NCBI GenBank assembly: GCA_026874595.1
Contig: CM049312.1
Span: forward strand, 68,540,929 to 68,604,928
From: Sipunculus nudus
Taxonomy: Eukaryota > Annelida > Sipuncula > Golfingiida > Sipunculidae
DNA: 64,000 nt
Direction of reading: 5' to 3'
Position 1 is the first letter of the stretch, and each line of letters starts with the position of its first letter. Below, piece by piece: positions 34,280 through 46,470 of the stretch. Under the pieces are notes generated by a model. The model did not search any database, was not told the DNA's origin, and worked only from the letters and a program-made list of their open reading frames with translations. Both the position numbers and the translations under genes were made by a program.

Positions 34280-35100
34280 GTGATACTGCCCTGATGTGGC
34301 CTGTTGCTCCTGGTATTTGAATATTCATGAACATTGATGACGATCTCTTTGCATGACCTCCCGTGTGTATATATCAGCTTTTATACCTTGTGGTAAATTA
34401 GTGCTTGAGGGGTAGCAGCCAAGTAGGATGATTGAAAAGGTTGTTTTTAGCCTAAAGTAGAGGTGATTTTAGCAATAATTAGGTTGATGGGCACTCAAAG
34501 TAAGTAAACCATGTTTAATTAGTGGAGTCGTTCGTTAGACAGGTGACAGGGGGATGACCTAGTGATGCTTGTAATATCGCTCACCCGGTGAATACATTGT
34601 GTACACTGCCTGTGATACATATACGAAGACTGGTACCCCGCTCTATTATGGCACCGCTGCTCTAGGCCAATCATACAGACGGGCGTACAATGCCATCTTA
34701 TGTACTCCCGGCAGACTGGTTCCAACTCCAGTATGCATTATATATGATAAAAGTTGGCTGTACATTACGTGTGACATTAATGATTAGATTAAAATATATT
34801 AATAATAAATCACTGCTACGCAGAGTGGAATATCAAAGAATCAGTTTATCGTATTATTTATACATTCATTATTCAATTTTGTGCAACAACTCATTCTTCA
34901 ATATTTTAAAACTAGAAATAACTAAAGAAAGTTATTTTATAAGAAATCTTCACGGAAATTCAACCAGGATCGAGTGAACGTCCATGACAACCTGTATGAG
35001 CGTGCATACTTGAGTTGGAACCAGTCTACAGGTAAGTCACGAGTTGCAACTAGGAGTACTTAAGATGGCATTGAACGCCTGTCTCTATGCTTGGCTGAGG
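34280..35100. other. Gene-free stretch
   Basis: No coding similarity, RNA gene or clear repeat recognised. Confidence 0.5.
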
Positions 35101-35145
35101 GCCATAATAGAGCAGGGTACCAGTCTAACATATACGTTGCAAAGT

Positions 35146-35215
35146 GCTCTATGGCCTTCAGACAAGGTCAGAGCGATATGCGACCCGATCCTCAAGTGGT
35201 TGTGGTGATTCTCAC
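35146..35215 (-). other. Deleted copy of the hammerhead-bearing element, head-to-head with the next
   Basis: The minus strand has CACTTGAGGATCGGGTCGCA, then jumps to the hairpin CGCTCTGACCTTGTCTGAAGGCC. This is the 26.6-kb element with the 3' half of the ribozyme removed. Confidence 0.55.
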
Positions 35216-35218
35216 AAC

Positions 35219-35266
35219 ATTCACCTAAAGATCGGGTCGGCTCCCATGAAACAGTCTGTCGTGAAT
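35219..35266 (+). ncRNA. Hammerhead ribozyme-like motif, mutated core
   Basis: The plus strand reads ATTCAC (stem I), CTAAAGA where CTGATGA is expected, TCGGGTCGGCTCCCAT (stem II), GAAA, then ACA-GTC-TGTC (short stem III and the GUC cleavage triplet), and GTGAAT (stem I). Stem III and the cleavage site are better than at 26697; the core is worse. A (TA)n follows at 35294-35318, as at the other copy. Confidence 0.6.
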
Positions 35267-35319
35267 TCACAGTGTTGTTTTTCTTTAGTGTTTTATATAT
35301 ATATATATATATATATCTT

Positions 35320-37600
35320 TCTCACTACATTCATGCACGTCCTATCGGTTTAAATCAAAACAAAAATGGCCTACGAAAAAGAGAGTAGTCCAATGTAGAA
35401 AAGTTACTTATTGACAGAGTTAAACCGCATGACAAAATGAAAGCACTGTCTGTGAGAAAAGTCTATAATAAACCCTAAATACCCCCACCCAGTCCTTCAC
35501 GAGATAATGACATAAACTTCAAATACAAGGTTCTTCAAAAGAACAAGGTTAATACCGTACATATTATGTTTCACCGTGAGAAAACGTTATTAAAACACCC
35601 TAGAACAACACTACTGTCGGTAAGAAAAGTACATCTTACCAAAATGTTGGGATGCAAACTTTCTTTATCCATGTCTCATTGTTAGTGAGCTTTCGTTATT
35701 CATATGAGGGCTGTTGGAGTGGAAGTCGGAATTCTTTCAGTTTCACCAAAGGGTCAAACCCAGAGAAAAGTTATGCCCAGAACAGAAAGTTGTATCTGAT
35801 TATAAATGAGGGTAATGCTACTCTGCTACCCCACACCGCCTTCTGAGAGCACATCGAAAAGACAGCTACTGAGAATACGAATTCACGCAGGTGAGATCTG
35901 TTATTATTGTATATTATCTATGTAGCACCTTATCCATGGAATTGATTTAAGGGCCTTACATTAACATAATAGTATATTTAATATAATGCATTAAAGTCCT
36001 TCACATGTACAGTAGGCCTACATTATTGTTTACTATCACCTGTAATTATCCAGAATTTACATGATAAAAATCTACAGTAGACACAATAGTAAATACATTT
36101 TTATCTGTGGCTTTTTATATGTTTACCAATTAATAATAATTATCCATGTGTAATTAAGAATATTTAAGTCATATTGGCTGCCAGATTGTTGGGTGAAACT
36201 TTAAACTATGGTGCAGGCCTATTAAATATTATTTATAAACATGTAACAATTAGGGGTGCGCGATATTATCGATATATCGGTATATCGCGATACGGTGATC
36301 AGCATATTACGTATATATTGCTATACAGTTTTCAAAAATTAATATATTCGATATTTTGTTAAACGTGCCTAAAACTTATTTTATTGAAAAATAATGTTTT
36401 AAGTTATAAGTTTAGGCATCTAAATGAGTTGGGATTAATGACACACTTGAAGTGAAAGCTCCTACTGTGTCTATAGATGTTTAAGTAGGAAATATTCAAG
36501 TAGGCCTGATATACCACAGATCAATGGTCCGTTCAAAGAAATGTGCATGTCTGTTCGATGACTTGGTAGTATTGGAGAAATAATTCCGTGCAACAAATAG
36601 AAAGAAGTGCTGAACAAGGTCATAATAATTAATCGTTCATTAATATTTTTTTCCGCATATGTTATGATAACTGCAGGAAGATCAAGTGTCAAGTTAACAG
36701 TAATATTGTTAAAAAAAGGCAGCCTTTCGCTGTGGTACACAGTCCAGAATTCTTTAACTGCGAGTGAACTACACATGTAAGGCTTAAAGAAGACTTTGAT
36801 TTTAAAGTTTCTTTGAGTATTGCCAACAACAAATAAGAACTTTACTAAGTTCATTAGTAAGTGCTATTGCCATTTTCGTGTCTGAAATAAACTGATCTGC
36901 ATAAATTTTTTTGTTTCATTAAATTTAACATGATAAAGAATCATTAACAATAATATTTGTAATTTCTATATAATAAAGAAAACATACTCATTTCCTAAAA
37001 AGATTAATACAAATTTGTAGGCAATACCTAGCCCTAGGTATAATGTTTATACAAAAAATGGCTACCAGTACAATTTTTCTTCAAATGTTGTACTTGTTAC
37101 TATATATGTTTCCATTTACAAGAGAAAACTTCACTTTAAAAGATTAGAAATTAAGATAGTGTTATCAAGAACGAAACCATAAATAAATTATAGAAACTGA
37201 ATGACTGAAGGCCATCTGACTGAAAGTCATACAGAGTTTCAAGGTCTGAACTAAGTAGTGAAAGATTTATTTTTATTTTTTAGGGGGGGGGCAAAATAAT
37301 TTCTTAGTAAGAGAATTTAGCATTCACAGAAACACAGTGATTAAACTTTTGTTCATTGACGGGTAACTATTGACTCCTTAATCAGAAGTAATACACTGCA
37401 TTCGTTCTATATCTACTTCGCTCAAACCACTGCTTGCTTAAGCAGGCTGTGTCAGGTATTTCCTCCAGGCGAAGTAGGGCCATGAATTGTAATTAAACCA
37501 ATGAGAGCGGTGTTTTAGCGGGTTTAATCTTTAGTTTTAATACACAATGCTTGCATTATGATGCTGTTTTTCCTAGATTCGAAGTTGCAGCAATAAGATG
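35320..37600. other. Intergenic region upstream of the dermatopontin-like gene
   Basis: AT-rich, no coding exon recognised. A GATATATCG-rich patch lies at 36248-36300. Confidence 0.5.
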
Positions 37601-37625
37601 AGCCAGTTTTGAAGCAAATCATTGG

Positions 37626-37648
37626 TATAAATTTGCCCTTTATAAATA
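37626..37648 (+). promoter_or_regulatory. Possible TATA element(s) of the dermatopontin-like gene
   Basis: TATAAAT at 37626 and TATAAATAA at 37641, 100-120 bp before the start codon, a fitting place for a TATA box with a transcript start near 37670. Inference only. Confidence 0.35.
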
Positions 37649-37747
37649 ATTTAGTCGAGCAGGATTAATTGATATCATAATTAATGCCAATTGCGCAGCT
37701 TTATATGTTTAAGGGAAATTTTTAAGATCCGTTTATCCCAGGTAACC

Positions 37748-38055
37748 ATGCATCGGACTCTAGTGACTCTGCTGGTATGCCTGGGACTGACCGTTGCCTG
37801 GGACAACGCTTGGGACCAGCCACTGCACAAGCACTGCGGTGCTGGTCAGTCCTTTGGCCGAATCCGAAGTATCCATAACAACCACAAGGAGGACCGCCTG
37901 TACCAGTTCGACTGTTTCCGCCGCGCCGTCACTCGTGTCTGCTACAGAACAAATTACGTCAATAATTGGAAAGGGCCGATGAAATTCGCATGCAGACCTC
38001 AGTACGTCGTAACTGGAGTTGACAGCTACCACATCAACAGCAAGGAAGACAGACG
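37748..38055 (+). CDS. Dermatopontin-like exon 1
   Basis: Start codon, signal peptide and first 102 residues, with cysteines at HKHC, FDC, RVC and FAC. The donor is CG|GTACGT, splitting an arginine codon (phase 2). Confidence 0.93.
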
Positions 38056-40887
38056 GTACGTTTTTTATGTTGATCATAGACCTTTTTCACTGGCGCCACC
38101 GACTGGCGACCACTGACACTACGTATTTGGGTCCGATATATTTGCAAGAAATATCATATTCCCCTTGTCTAGGGGAAGGCAGACTCATCCAGACCTCTGA
38201 CTTAAAACATACAAATCAAAACTCAAAACCGGAAATAGAATATACAGAAAATTCTACTTCAACACAAACACGTGACCAGATATTTGTGCTTGAGAAATAG
38301 CTGACGTGATAAAAAAGGTTATATTGAAAGATTCATTTAACTGAATAGTGCTGACGTTCCGGGATGGGTGCTAGTAAAATAATTTTGTATTAGACATACA
38401 TAAATATAATTCAAAATGAGAGGGACTACATCCAAAGCTAAACTAAATATTATATAAATGTACCAAAAACTCTTAAGGCTGGCTCTTACATCGAATTCAT
38501 ATCTGGACCAAACCAAGGTTTTGAGCCCTTAATATCAGCTCTATTTAGCTCGTCGAAATATAAGGATACAAGGGTGGACGAGTCCACCGGTCAGGGATAC
38601 TGAAGACTACTGAAGAACAAAGTTTTACTAGTACGGGATGCTTACTTCTCTCTGACAAAGAGAGAATGAAAAGAGACACTTAATAAACAGATAAGAATAA
38701 CAACAGGCCTGTTTATACACATGGCCAACTGTAATATACAGAGATGACAGAGACTTGGCTTAGAGCCGCTTAACGATGTACCTAAGTTTTAAACAAACGT
38801 TACATATATATAGTTTGGCATTATGGTAATTAAGAATACATAGTTTGGCCTTGTGACACTTAAGAATACATAGTTCGTCGTTCTCGGCTGAGATATAATT
38901 GGTTCAGTGCTTAAGGCCCAATGTAAACAGAAGTGAAGTTAAAAAGCAGGTAGTTATAAATATCGTGGCTCATGTGACATTTATCGTATATCTGTTACGG
39001 TGCAAATATAGTAAAAATATAAAAGTGAGCCAGCCATACCTTATATGATACATGTTTACGGGGTGCCTCACTAATGCATCGGCGCCATGCGTAATAATTT
39101 TTCCCTCTCGTATCGCACCCCTATTTATAAATTCCATAAAGGCGAGCAAACGTCATCTGTTCATATTCAGTGAAAGCTCAAGCTCATAAGTATTTGCTGA
39201 ACGAGTCCATTCAAGACGGTGCACTATTGACCCAAGGTTACTCGTCCTTTTGCACTCGTTCATAAGCACATGGCCACAAATGGAGTACACAAACGGGAGC
39301 TGTCACAATATATACATATATTAAATATATTATAATTAATTAATAAGAAAATACATTCATGTACTGTTTTCGGTTTATAGTATACATAAATTGTTATAAT
39401 TATCAACGATAATGGTGTGAGATAACCTCATTTTTGGCAGAAACAAAGCAACACGTAGAGTAGGAGGGACGATGATTAAAGAGCGAGTGGTGAGAGAATT
39501 TTTTTTTATTACAGCTTCCGGTTCCGCTGTTGCAAACAGGCCAAACAACAGAAGTTTTGTTACTATACCCCCTACCTTAACTACTATGACGAGGCTATAG
39601 ACTACACCGTACCACGTGACAGCAGCATCAGAGGCTTCCTCAGTATACACAGGAGCTACGAACAGTAAGTAATGAACGTGTGGACTAAAAAGCTTTGCAG
39701 TCTTTAGGTCACATAAACAATATGTATTGTTGTACGGATCCACCGCTCCCTTTTTTTCTTGGATGATTTTTATTTTTGAAAATTAAGACCAAGTTAGTGA
39801 TAATTTTGACAATGTGTGCTGTGACAGAGATTCACCTAAAGAATTCTTATTATTATTGTGTATGGACCATTTACACCTTTCGATAATTTAAGCATTTTGT
39901 GTATTTTCTATGCAAGCTGGCAAAATTCAAAATACTCTATCTTGACCGGATAAGAAAAAAAAAAATGCCCACTTGCGCCATAGTTTTCTTTTTATACCAA
40001 AGTCTGCAGAACAATACTTTTTGTTTGTATTTTTCTTCACCACGCTGGTGCCATCTTTCGGTAACGACTGACACTAACCGACTGGATCAGTTCCCTGAAA
40101 TGCTGCTTAACCTGACCGAAATACAGCAGACGGAAACGGTCCTTTAGAGTTAATCAGACAAAAAGTGGAGTAAAAGCGCTACGTATAATTTACTCTGTTT
40201 AGCAAAGGTGTTGATATCCTGTATTTAGAATGATTCTATTTTATTGCTTCTTATCAATAAGCTGCGCAGTACAGTAGCGTTTCCAGGATTTCGCTATGTA
40301 AGGGGGGGGGGGGGGGCACGAGGTTTAGAATAAAATTTAACTTAACCCTCGCTCATCATCTATAAAAAAGAGCATCAGATCTCTCCAATAATAACAAGGC
40401 CATTTGCTATTATCTCCTTTTTGACGTTTTTACGGGTCATTTGAGATAATATGAGATCAATATATTTGCCAGGACCTCCGTGTCCTCTGTTCAAAGATAT
40501 TGTGCAATAGACTTTGTCGCTGGTACATGGAAGTTAATGCTGAATATATGTGCGCGCATGACAAGACCTTTATATTTTTATTAACTTATTATAAACAGAA
40601 GAAACGTAACTCTTCTATCACATCACAAATATAAACACAATAAATAAAAATATAATTAATATATTGATTGGCGAAAGAAAGGTTACATACTGAGACTGGC
40701 TGAAGACACATTAATTCTTACTAAAGGTACATGTGTCTTTTTCATAACCTTCACTATTAGTGAAGGCACATGTCTCTTAACGTATGTCTCATACCATATT
40801 AATTTTTTAGTTATTAAGATATTTGATTTTTGAGTTTGTCGCTTTTTCAGTGACCGTCGTTGGAAGGCGCTCATCTGTCGCAACTGA
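37748..40887 (+). CDS. Dermatopontin-family secreted matrix protein, three exons, complete
   Basis: Exons 37748-38055, 39515-39664 and 40851-40887 join in phase 2 at both introns to give 164 residues ending SYEHDRRWKALICRN-stop. The start MHRTLVTLLVCLGLTVAWDN is a clear signal peptide, so the product should be secreted. The family signature, D-R-x-(W/Y/F)-x-F-x-C, occurs three times: EDRLYQFDC, EDRRFRFCC and HDRRWKALIC. The GxSIHxNxxEDR and VTGVDSYHxNxxEDRR repeats and NYVNNW are also typical. Vertebrate dermatopontin (about 200 residues) is a small extracellular-matrix protein that binds proteoglycan and collagen; invertebrate members occur in matrices such as mollusc shell. An upstream in-frame TTG at 37691 is not a plausible start. 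The gene lies alone in the spacer of the giant inverted repeat. Confidence 0.93.
39515..39664 (+). CDS. Dermatopontin-like exon 2
   Basis: The acceptor is a T-rich run ending ATTACAG. Reads FRFCCKQAKQQKFCYYTPYL, NYYDEAIDYTVPRDSSIRGF, LSIHRSYE. The donor is CA|GTAAGT, phase 2. Confidence 0.92.
40851..40887 (+). CDS. Dermatopontin-like exon 3 (37 bp) with stop
   Basis: The acceptor is CGCTTTTTCAG. Joining CA with T restores His, then DRRWKALICRN and TGA at 40885-40887. It is too short to show in an ORF scan; the third DRRW motif and the reading phase support it. Confidence 0.9.
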
Positions 40888-40993
40888 TGCCTCGTATAAC
40901 GAGATCAAAGAAATACACCCTACAGAGAAAGAACCATGGAAGGCAACAGATGTTACAAACATGATACAGTTAAAGTAAAGAACTGATAATGGA

Positions 40994-40999
40994 AATAAA
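40994..40999 (+). terminator. Polyadenylation signal AATAAA
   Basis: AATAAATAAATG about 105 bp after the dermatopontin-like stop codon. Confidence 0.6.
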
Positions 41000-42049
41000 T
41001 AAATGAAAACAAGCAATTACAATTCTTGCTGTTTATCTGTACATGAGTGCTTTGTTTTGAGGTATACGTCATTCTGCTCTCTCAGTTTGGTACCTTTGGA
41101 CACCATCATTAATATTTACGGTATTACTGCTTCGGCTTGTCAGCGCCATCTGGCATTCAAACTTTGAACCATTTAGATGGTTAACTATCTCGTAATGGTC
41201 AATCAGTGTGAGCTGTTTCAGGGAAAATATTTATATACACACATGCAAACTCTTTTTCTGAATGAGGATACACAAATGCATTATCGGCTATTACTGTCTA
41301 ACTCACAAGTAATATTTTACTGAATGGACACAAGATGGCGCCGATATGCAGAAGAGGTATTACCATATTTAATCATGTAAGAATGTAGCAATATATACAA
41401 GGTAAAATTTAAAGAATTCTTTGAATTATAATTAAATGTAATATTCTGTCTGCCTAAAAGTGTTCTTTCTACGTGCATGGATGGAAGCTGGCCGTAAACA
41501 CCAGACATGCAAGCATAGTAGGCTGATAGTGCAAACTCCCCCCGCCCCCCTCCCCAACACACACACACAAACACACAATCACACACATGTCAAAGAGTAA
41601 AACTCCCGCTTGGATGGGTGTGTATGTGTATAACCGAACTTAAGAGGACACGATAATGGATGCAAACCAGACGCGCGATGACTTTTTTCATATGAGGACT
41701 TGCACACCGGTCCTCGCAAACGTACAGCTGTTAAAGAGTTGAAAAAGCTGGAAAAACTATGCTGGGTAATTAAACTATGTATGTGGAATCCTGCAGCTTT
41801 CGACCGTATCTCTGAATGTGATTCCCTGAGTTGAAAATTTTTACTAACCTGAATGTTGGGGAAGTTTCTTGCGAATCCTCATTAGGAACGTTTTGCTTTA
41901 AATTTGTTTTGTGTGTGTGTGTCTGTGTGTGTGTGTGTGTAACAGCGCCATCTATTGAGAGCTTTGAGAAATGGTTAGAAAAGTTTGTGTCTAAGCGAAG
42001 GATGTAAGCTGGTCCTCGATAATATGTTAAAAAAAGGTTATCCAAGTGT
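41000..42049. other. Gene-free stretch with CA/GT microsatellites
   Basis: (CA)n-type tract at 41560-41585, (GT)n at 41910-41940 and scattered GTCCTCGCAA words (41715, 42012). No gene. Confidence 0.6.
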
Positions 42050-42212
42050 GCATGATATGCTAATTAGTATGTCCCTGCTACGACATGAAGACATGACATA
42101 AAAGTGCAATATGCCAAATGAACGTCCTCGCAAGTTGTCCTCGCAATCTATGTGCTAAGTCAACGCATCGTTCTCACTTCGGACAAGCCTATTTCTTGAA
42201 AAAAAATGTGCA
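42050..42212 (+). repeat. Inverted partner of 26320-26480
   Basis: Contains GACATGAAGACATGACATAA, CGTCCTCGCAAGTTGTCCTC and GTCAACGCATCGTTCTCA. It ends at the start of the Penelope-like remnant. Confidence 0.7.
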
Positions 42213-43870
42213 ATGGTACATGGGTCTTTTACTGTTTGTCATCTCACTGTAGCGGAACTGCTGGTATGGATGTCACTGGACTGTGCAGTAACATCCCTCA
42301 CGCTGGGGGCAAAGAAGCCTGTCGCAATTTCATGTCAGTTAATGGGTGTTCACCTCAAGTGATCAGCGATACCTTCTTCCGTTTATTCTCACCCATAACT
42401 TAATCGAGTTCAATGATAAGTGCTATGTTCAGATACAGGGTACGGCAGTAGGAACCAAAAAGGCGATATTTTCATGTGGGATTTCGTACGGAAACTGCTT
42501 TCCTACATCCCATCAAAGCCTTTAGCGTATATGCGCTACATTGATGACATATTTATTGTATGGCAACACGGTCCATAATCTCTAGATAATTTTTTACACA
42601 GGCGAATAATATCAACCCTCATATCAAAATCTCAAATCCAATTCCTTGATGTGTCAGTTGTCATCACTGAAGGACATTTCACTACCAGTATTTAATCATA
42701 AACCCACTGATCGTCACAGCTCTCTCCACTACAGCAGCTTCGACCCACAGCCTTAAACCAGCCATTGTATCAGCACAGATGCTGCGCTACAGACGCATAT
42801 GTACAAATGGTTCAGATATTAAATGCAAAGCACTTGAATTAGCCAAGCATTTCCTCATTAAAGGGTACCCTTTCAAGTTAATCCTAAAAAAGTTGAAAAA
42901 GTAAGTAATATGAAACGAAACAGCGTACTCATTATAAAGAAAAAGACATAAATTCACGCATCGCCGTGATCAATGAAATTCAACCGACTATGATCTCTAT
43001 TAACCAAAACATACAAAAATGCTGGAATAACTTTAATTCAAACCCCGCTACAGATTCCCTTTCTCAACGTCTCCGGTTGCCACATAAAGATAACTTCCCA
43101 ACCTCAAACGCATGCTTGTGCACTCGAAACTACACAAACATAAAAACCCGCCAGGGAATGTCAAATGCGGTGACCGCCGCTGTGAGATTTGCGATATTTT
43201 AAACACCCAACCCACATTTCAGTCCCCAGGATCTAACATAATCCTCAGGCCAAACCCTTTTTTCTTGCAATTCCTCAAATGTCATTTACCTTATTACTTG
43301 TAAAAATGCCCCAATGAGGAGGGAAATTATATAGAAGAAACTGGCACCAAATTCAGGCTCAGAATGAACAATAAAAAAAATACATCCGCAGCAACACTCC
43401 CGGATTTCCCATGGTCGAACAGTTTAAAAAAAAAATCAGACCATTCTCTCCGAGGTTTAACACGCACCATCCTTATAGGCAACTTTGCCTCCAGCAAAGA
43501 CAGATTTACATCCGAACAAAAGCCCGTTCTTACTCTGCGAACACACATAAAAAGGATTAAACAAGGACTTGGCTTTTCTCTCTAAATATCCGGCACTCAG
43601 CACATACTTTTCCCCTCGAGACCACTCCCTCCCTCTTATTGATACCCCAGCGGTCCTGTTTTTAAGTGGATATACACAGGCCAGTTCTCAAGAGATAACA
43701 GCCAGATAAATGGATATAGCTGGCACGCAAGCCCCGGTGACCTAGCGGAGGATCACATTGTCAGCTCTGTTAACGCATTTCAAGATAGTCATTTGCTCTG
43801 ACGAAGGCTACAGGGACACCTGAAAATTTAGCAACAATCTGTATCTAAACAAGATGAAAAAATCTTCTTT
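42200..43870 (+). mobile_element. Decayed Penelope-like element: reverse transcriptase plus GIY-YIG endonuclease
   Basis: In three broken frames, in order: CSNIPHAGGKEACRNFM (RT), KCYVQIQGTAVGTKKAIF, AYMRYIDDIFIVW (catalytic YxDD, about 42525-42563) and QIQFLDVSVV. These are followed by a linker, NVIYLITC (43279-43302), YIEETGTKFRLRMN, and SKDRFTSEQKPVLTLRTHI. The order RT then GIY-YIG (VIYLITC..YIGET) is specific to Penelope-like elements, whose endonuclease primes insertion. There are at least ten frameshifts and stops. The 5' part is missing, and the 3' end with CTGACGAAGGCT runs into a (TA)n. It lies between the inner end of the right arm and the 42050 repeat. Confidence 0.85.
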
Positions 43871-43873
43871 TTA

Positions 43874-43875
<2 letters not shown>

Positions 43876-43940
<65 letters not shown>
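43876..43940. repeat. (TA)n microsatellite
   Basis: About 32 TA repeats directly after the Penelope-like remnant. Confidence 0.95.
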
Positions 43941-43942
<2 letters not shown>

Positions 43943-46199
43943 ATACGTGTACCACTATTGGACTTGGGATGCTCCTCAAGAAAATCCAAAAAAAAAAACA
44001 ATTCTAATTAAAATTTTAACATTCTTTATTTTCAAAAAATATTTTAATATTTCATGATAATTTGTCAGAACAGAAGAAATCAGGAAACCAGAGACTCGGC
44101 TTATGGCAGCGCTCTAATCTACAACACAGCATGTTTTTGTTACGGCTTAGTTTCTGTGGCTTGGCAGAATAAGGTTGGAAGACGATGTATACGACCAATC
44201 AGACATTTCCATTTGTGGTACGCTATTTGTGATTGACTGAACTAATCCCCTAATTTGTTAACAAATATAAATGTTAATTAAGTCAATATCTTAACCTAAT
44301 GTGAGGACTGACGAGCTGCCTGGGCATCAACTTCTTGCAATCTCCAGTGTATATCGAAGAACAATGAGATGCTATATTTGTCTGTCATCGGGAAGTGGTA
44401 GACAGATAATTTTACCCATGCGTTCCTCGTCTCATCAATAGAATCTGTTTGTTGGGTATGTGCAAACGGAAATGTTTCATAATGTACTTCAGTAAACACC
44501 TGCCGGTCAGCTGGTTATTATTTTCAATTATAGCCTATCTATCATCAAACAAGCTGTAATTACAACCCGATCTTTTTGTAAATGGCGTTGGATTTTCCCA
44601 CCCCTATAAGACATAGGTTATACGCAATAAATTAAGTTTATATTGTGGTGAGCCTTTTTAGGCTTTACTCAAAACATATATACTTTCTGCGATATGTCTT
44701 TTGTGTTCTGGTTATACAGTGACACAGAGCTGCACCAACGTAAACGGTTTGGAAGTCGATAGTTCTGTCATCTAGCGGCTGATTTTATAACTAATTCACC
44801 GTTTTCATAACTACAGCCATCAACTTAAATATAGTATTTGATCGGGAAAAACGTTTACATTTTGACCAATCTTTGGACCTATTTTGCAGTATAATATTTC
44901 TGACGCGGTATTTGAAAATAACGTGGTAAAGCTGTTTCAAAATGTACTGAAGCTCTAAATTCTTCTTGTGACTTTTTCGACATGATACAACAGGATCACT
45001 TGATTGAAATGGGGTTTGACCGACATAGCACGTCGACATAGCAACTGAAGGTCTGGGGATCGAGGGTCACTTGTTGTTCACATTGTTGGCATCGATGTCA
45101 GATACTGGGCCAAAGGTCAGGTCACGCAAAGTGACATTGTCAAACTTTGCCTGAATTTCTGAAGGCCCAAGTAAACACTCCCAGTCAACCTCCGCACAGA
45201 GTCAAGATCCATTGAGGCGATGACTGGTCCATACAACTGCTTTTTGCACCCGGCACTATACTTCAGCGGCATTGACTGATATTGACTGAGGTTGCTGGGG
45301 CAACAACTGTATACAAACATGGCGGACCACTTGGCCCCGGACGTCACCGGTGAACTACGCCAAACACGTGCTTAACCGGATGGCACGTGGTTTTGTTGCA
45401 TACATTTCCTCCCCCATGTCACCGATATCGCGCCGCAATGTAGCTTCCTAGGTTTTTTACGAGAGTTCAAACACCAAAAACAATAATATTTTTATAACCG
45501 TTATTTTGACATTAATTTTGTAATTGCATGCTCCATATTCGCTCCATTAATTAATTATTGCAATTTACAATTCCCAGCACAGTAATTCGATTCCTGCGTA
45601 CAAGCGTGCTGTGTAAATGAGTATAAGCAGGAGATTTTCCTTTATGTTTATGGACAGACCTTCTGTGCGGAGTATGCGCTCCCAGTATGTAGGTTGCCAG
45701 GCGTATGGGTCGGTTATACAAACCGTGCATTGTGACCAGCAAGTCGGGACCGACGTAGTTCCTACGGGACCAGCCGATTTTTTTAATTGTTGCCCTTTCT
45801 CCGAATATCGAGCAGTTGGACCAGATCTTAAGAATGACTCCATTATAAAAGATTGAATGATTTTATCTGCGCATGCGTGAACATACAATATAAACAGTTA
45901 CCACTTATCTTCTACAGGAAAATTGAATCACAACAGATAAACTGTAGCAAAACGCGATATTATTTAAGGACTTCGTAAAAAAAAGTCATAAGTCGCAGCT
46001 GGACTTCATTTTTTTCTCTGTATAATTCTATGAATATACCTAAATCAAAGCCTGTAACATGGACATACATAACATTTCAACTATCTTTTTATCATTTATT
46101 TTGTATAGGTAACACCTTCCATCATTATGCTGTCTTATCATATTTATCTTAATTTCATTTTATGCATCTGCCGAGTTCCATTTCAATTTGTCACCATAT

Positions 46200-46470
46200 G
46201 ACAGAGCTGCAGTACTTCCTTCTTATCATGTTATTTGTGTTCTCGTGACACCCAGTTCCAGTGTCTAAAGCACCTTCGGGTCTTGGGTGTATGGTCTACT
46301 CTATTGCTTGATCATAACACCGATGAACAACTCAAAGATACACGGTTGCGGGGCACACGCTTCCCATTAAACCTACAGATACTGAGCACTCACCCTCTGC
46401 GGGGGCCGACCGTAAAATAATCTCACAATTTCTCGGCTGAGATTTGAACATACGACCTCCCGCCTTTGAG
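46200..46470 (-). mobile_element. tRNA-derived SINE (right-arm copy)
   Basis: The minus strand has GTTCAAATCTCAGCCGAGAA, ACGGTCGGCCCCCGCAGAGG, TCATCGGTGTTATGATCAAG and ACCCGAAGGTGC. It is the inverted-repeat partner of 22545-22815. Confidence 0.75.

Noticed and set aside
37691-37747. Extended N-terminus for the dermatopontin-like protein starting at 37691
   Set aside because: The codon there is TTG. The ATG at 37748 begins a textbook signal peptide.
36248-39122. hAT-like ends TAGGGGTGCGCGAT / ATCGCACCCCTA as a transposon around exon 1 of the dermatopontin-like gene
   Set aside because: Only about 12 imperfect bases match, there is no 8-bp duplication, and a host exon with intact splicing lies inside. 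Chance is more likely.
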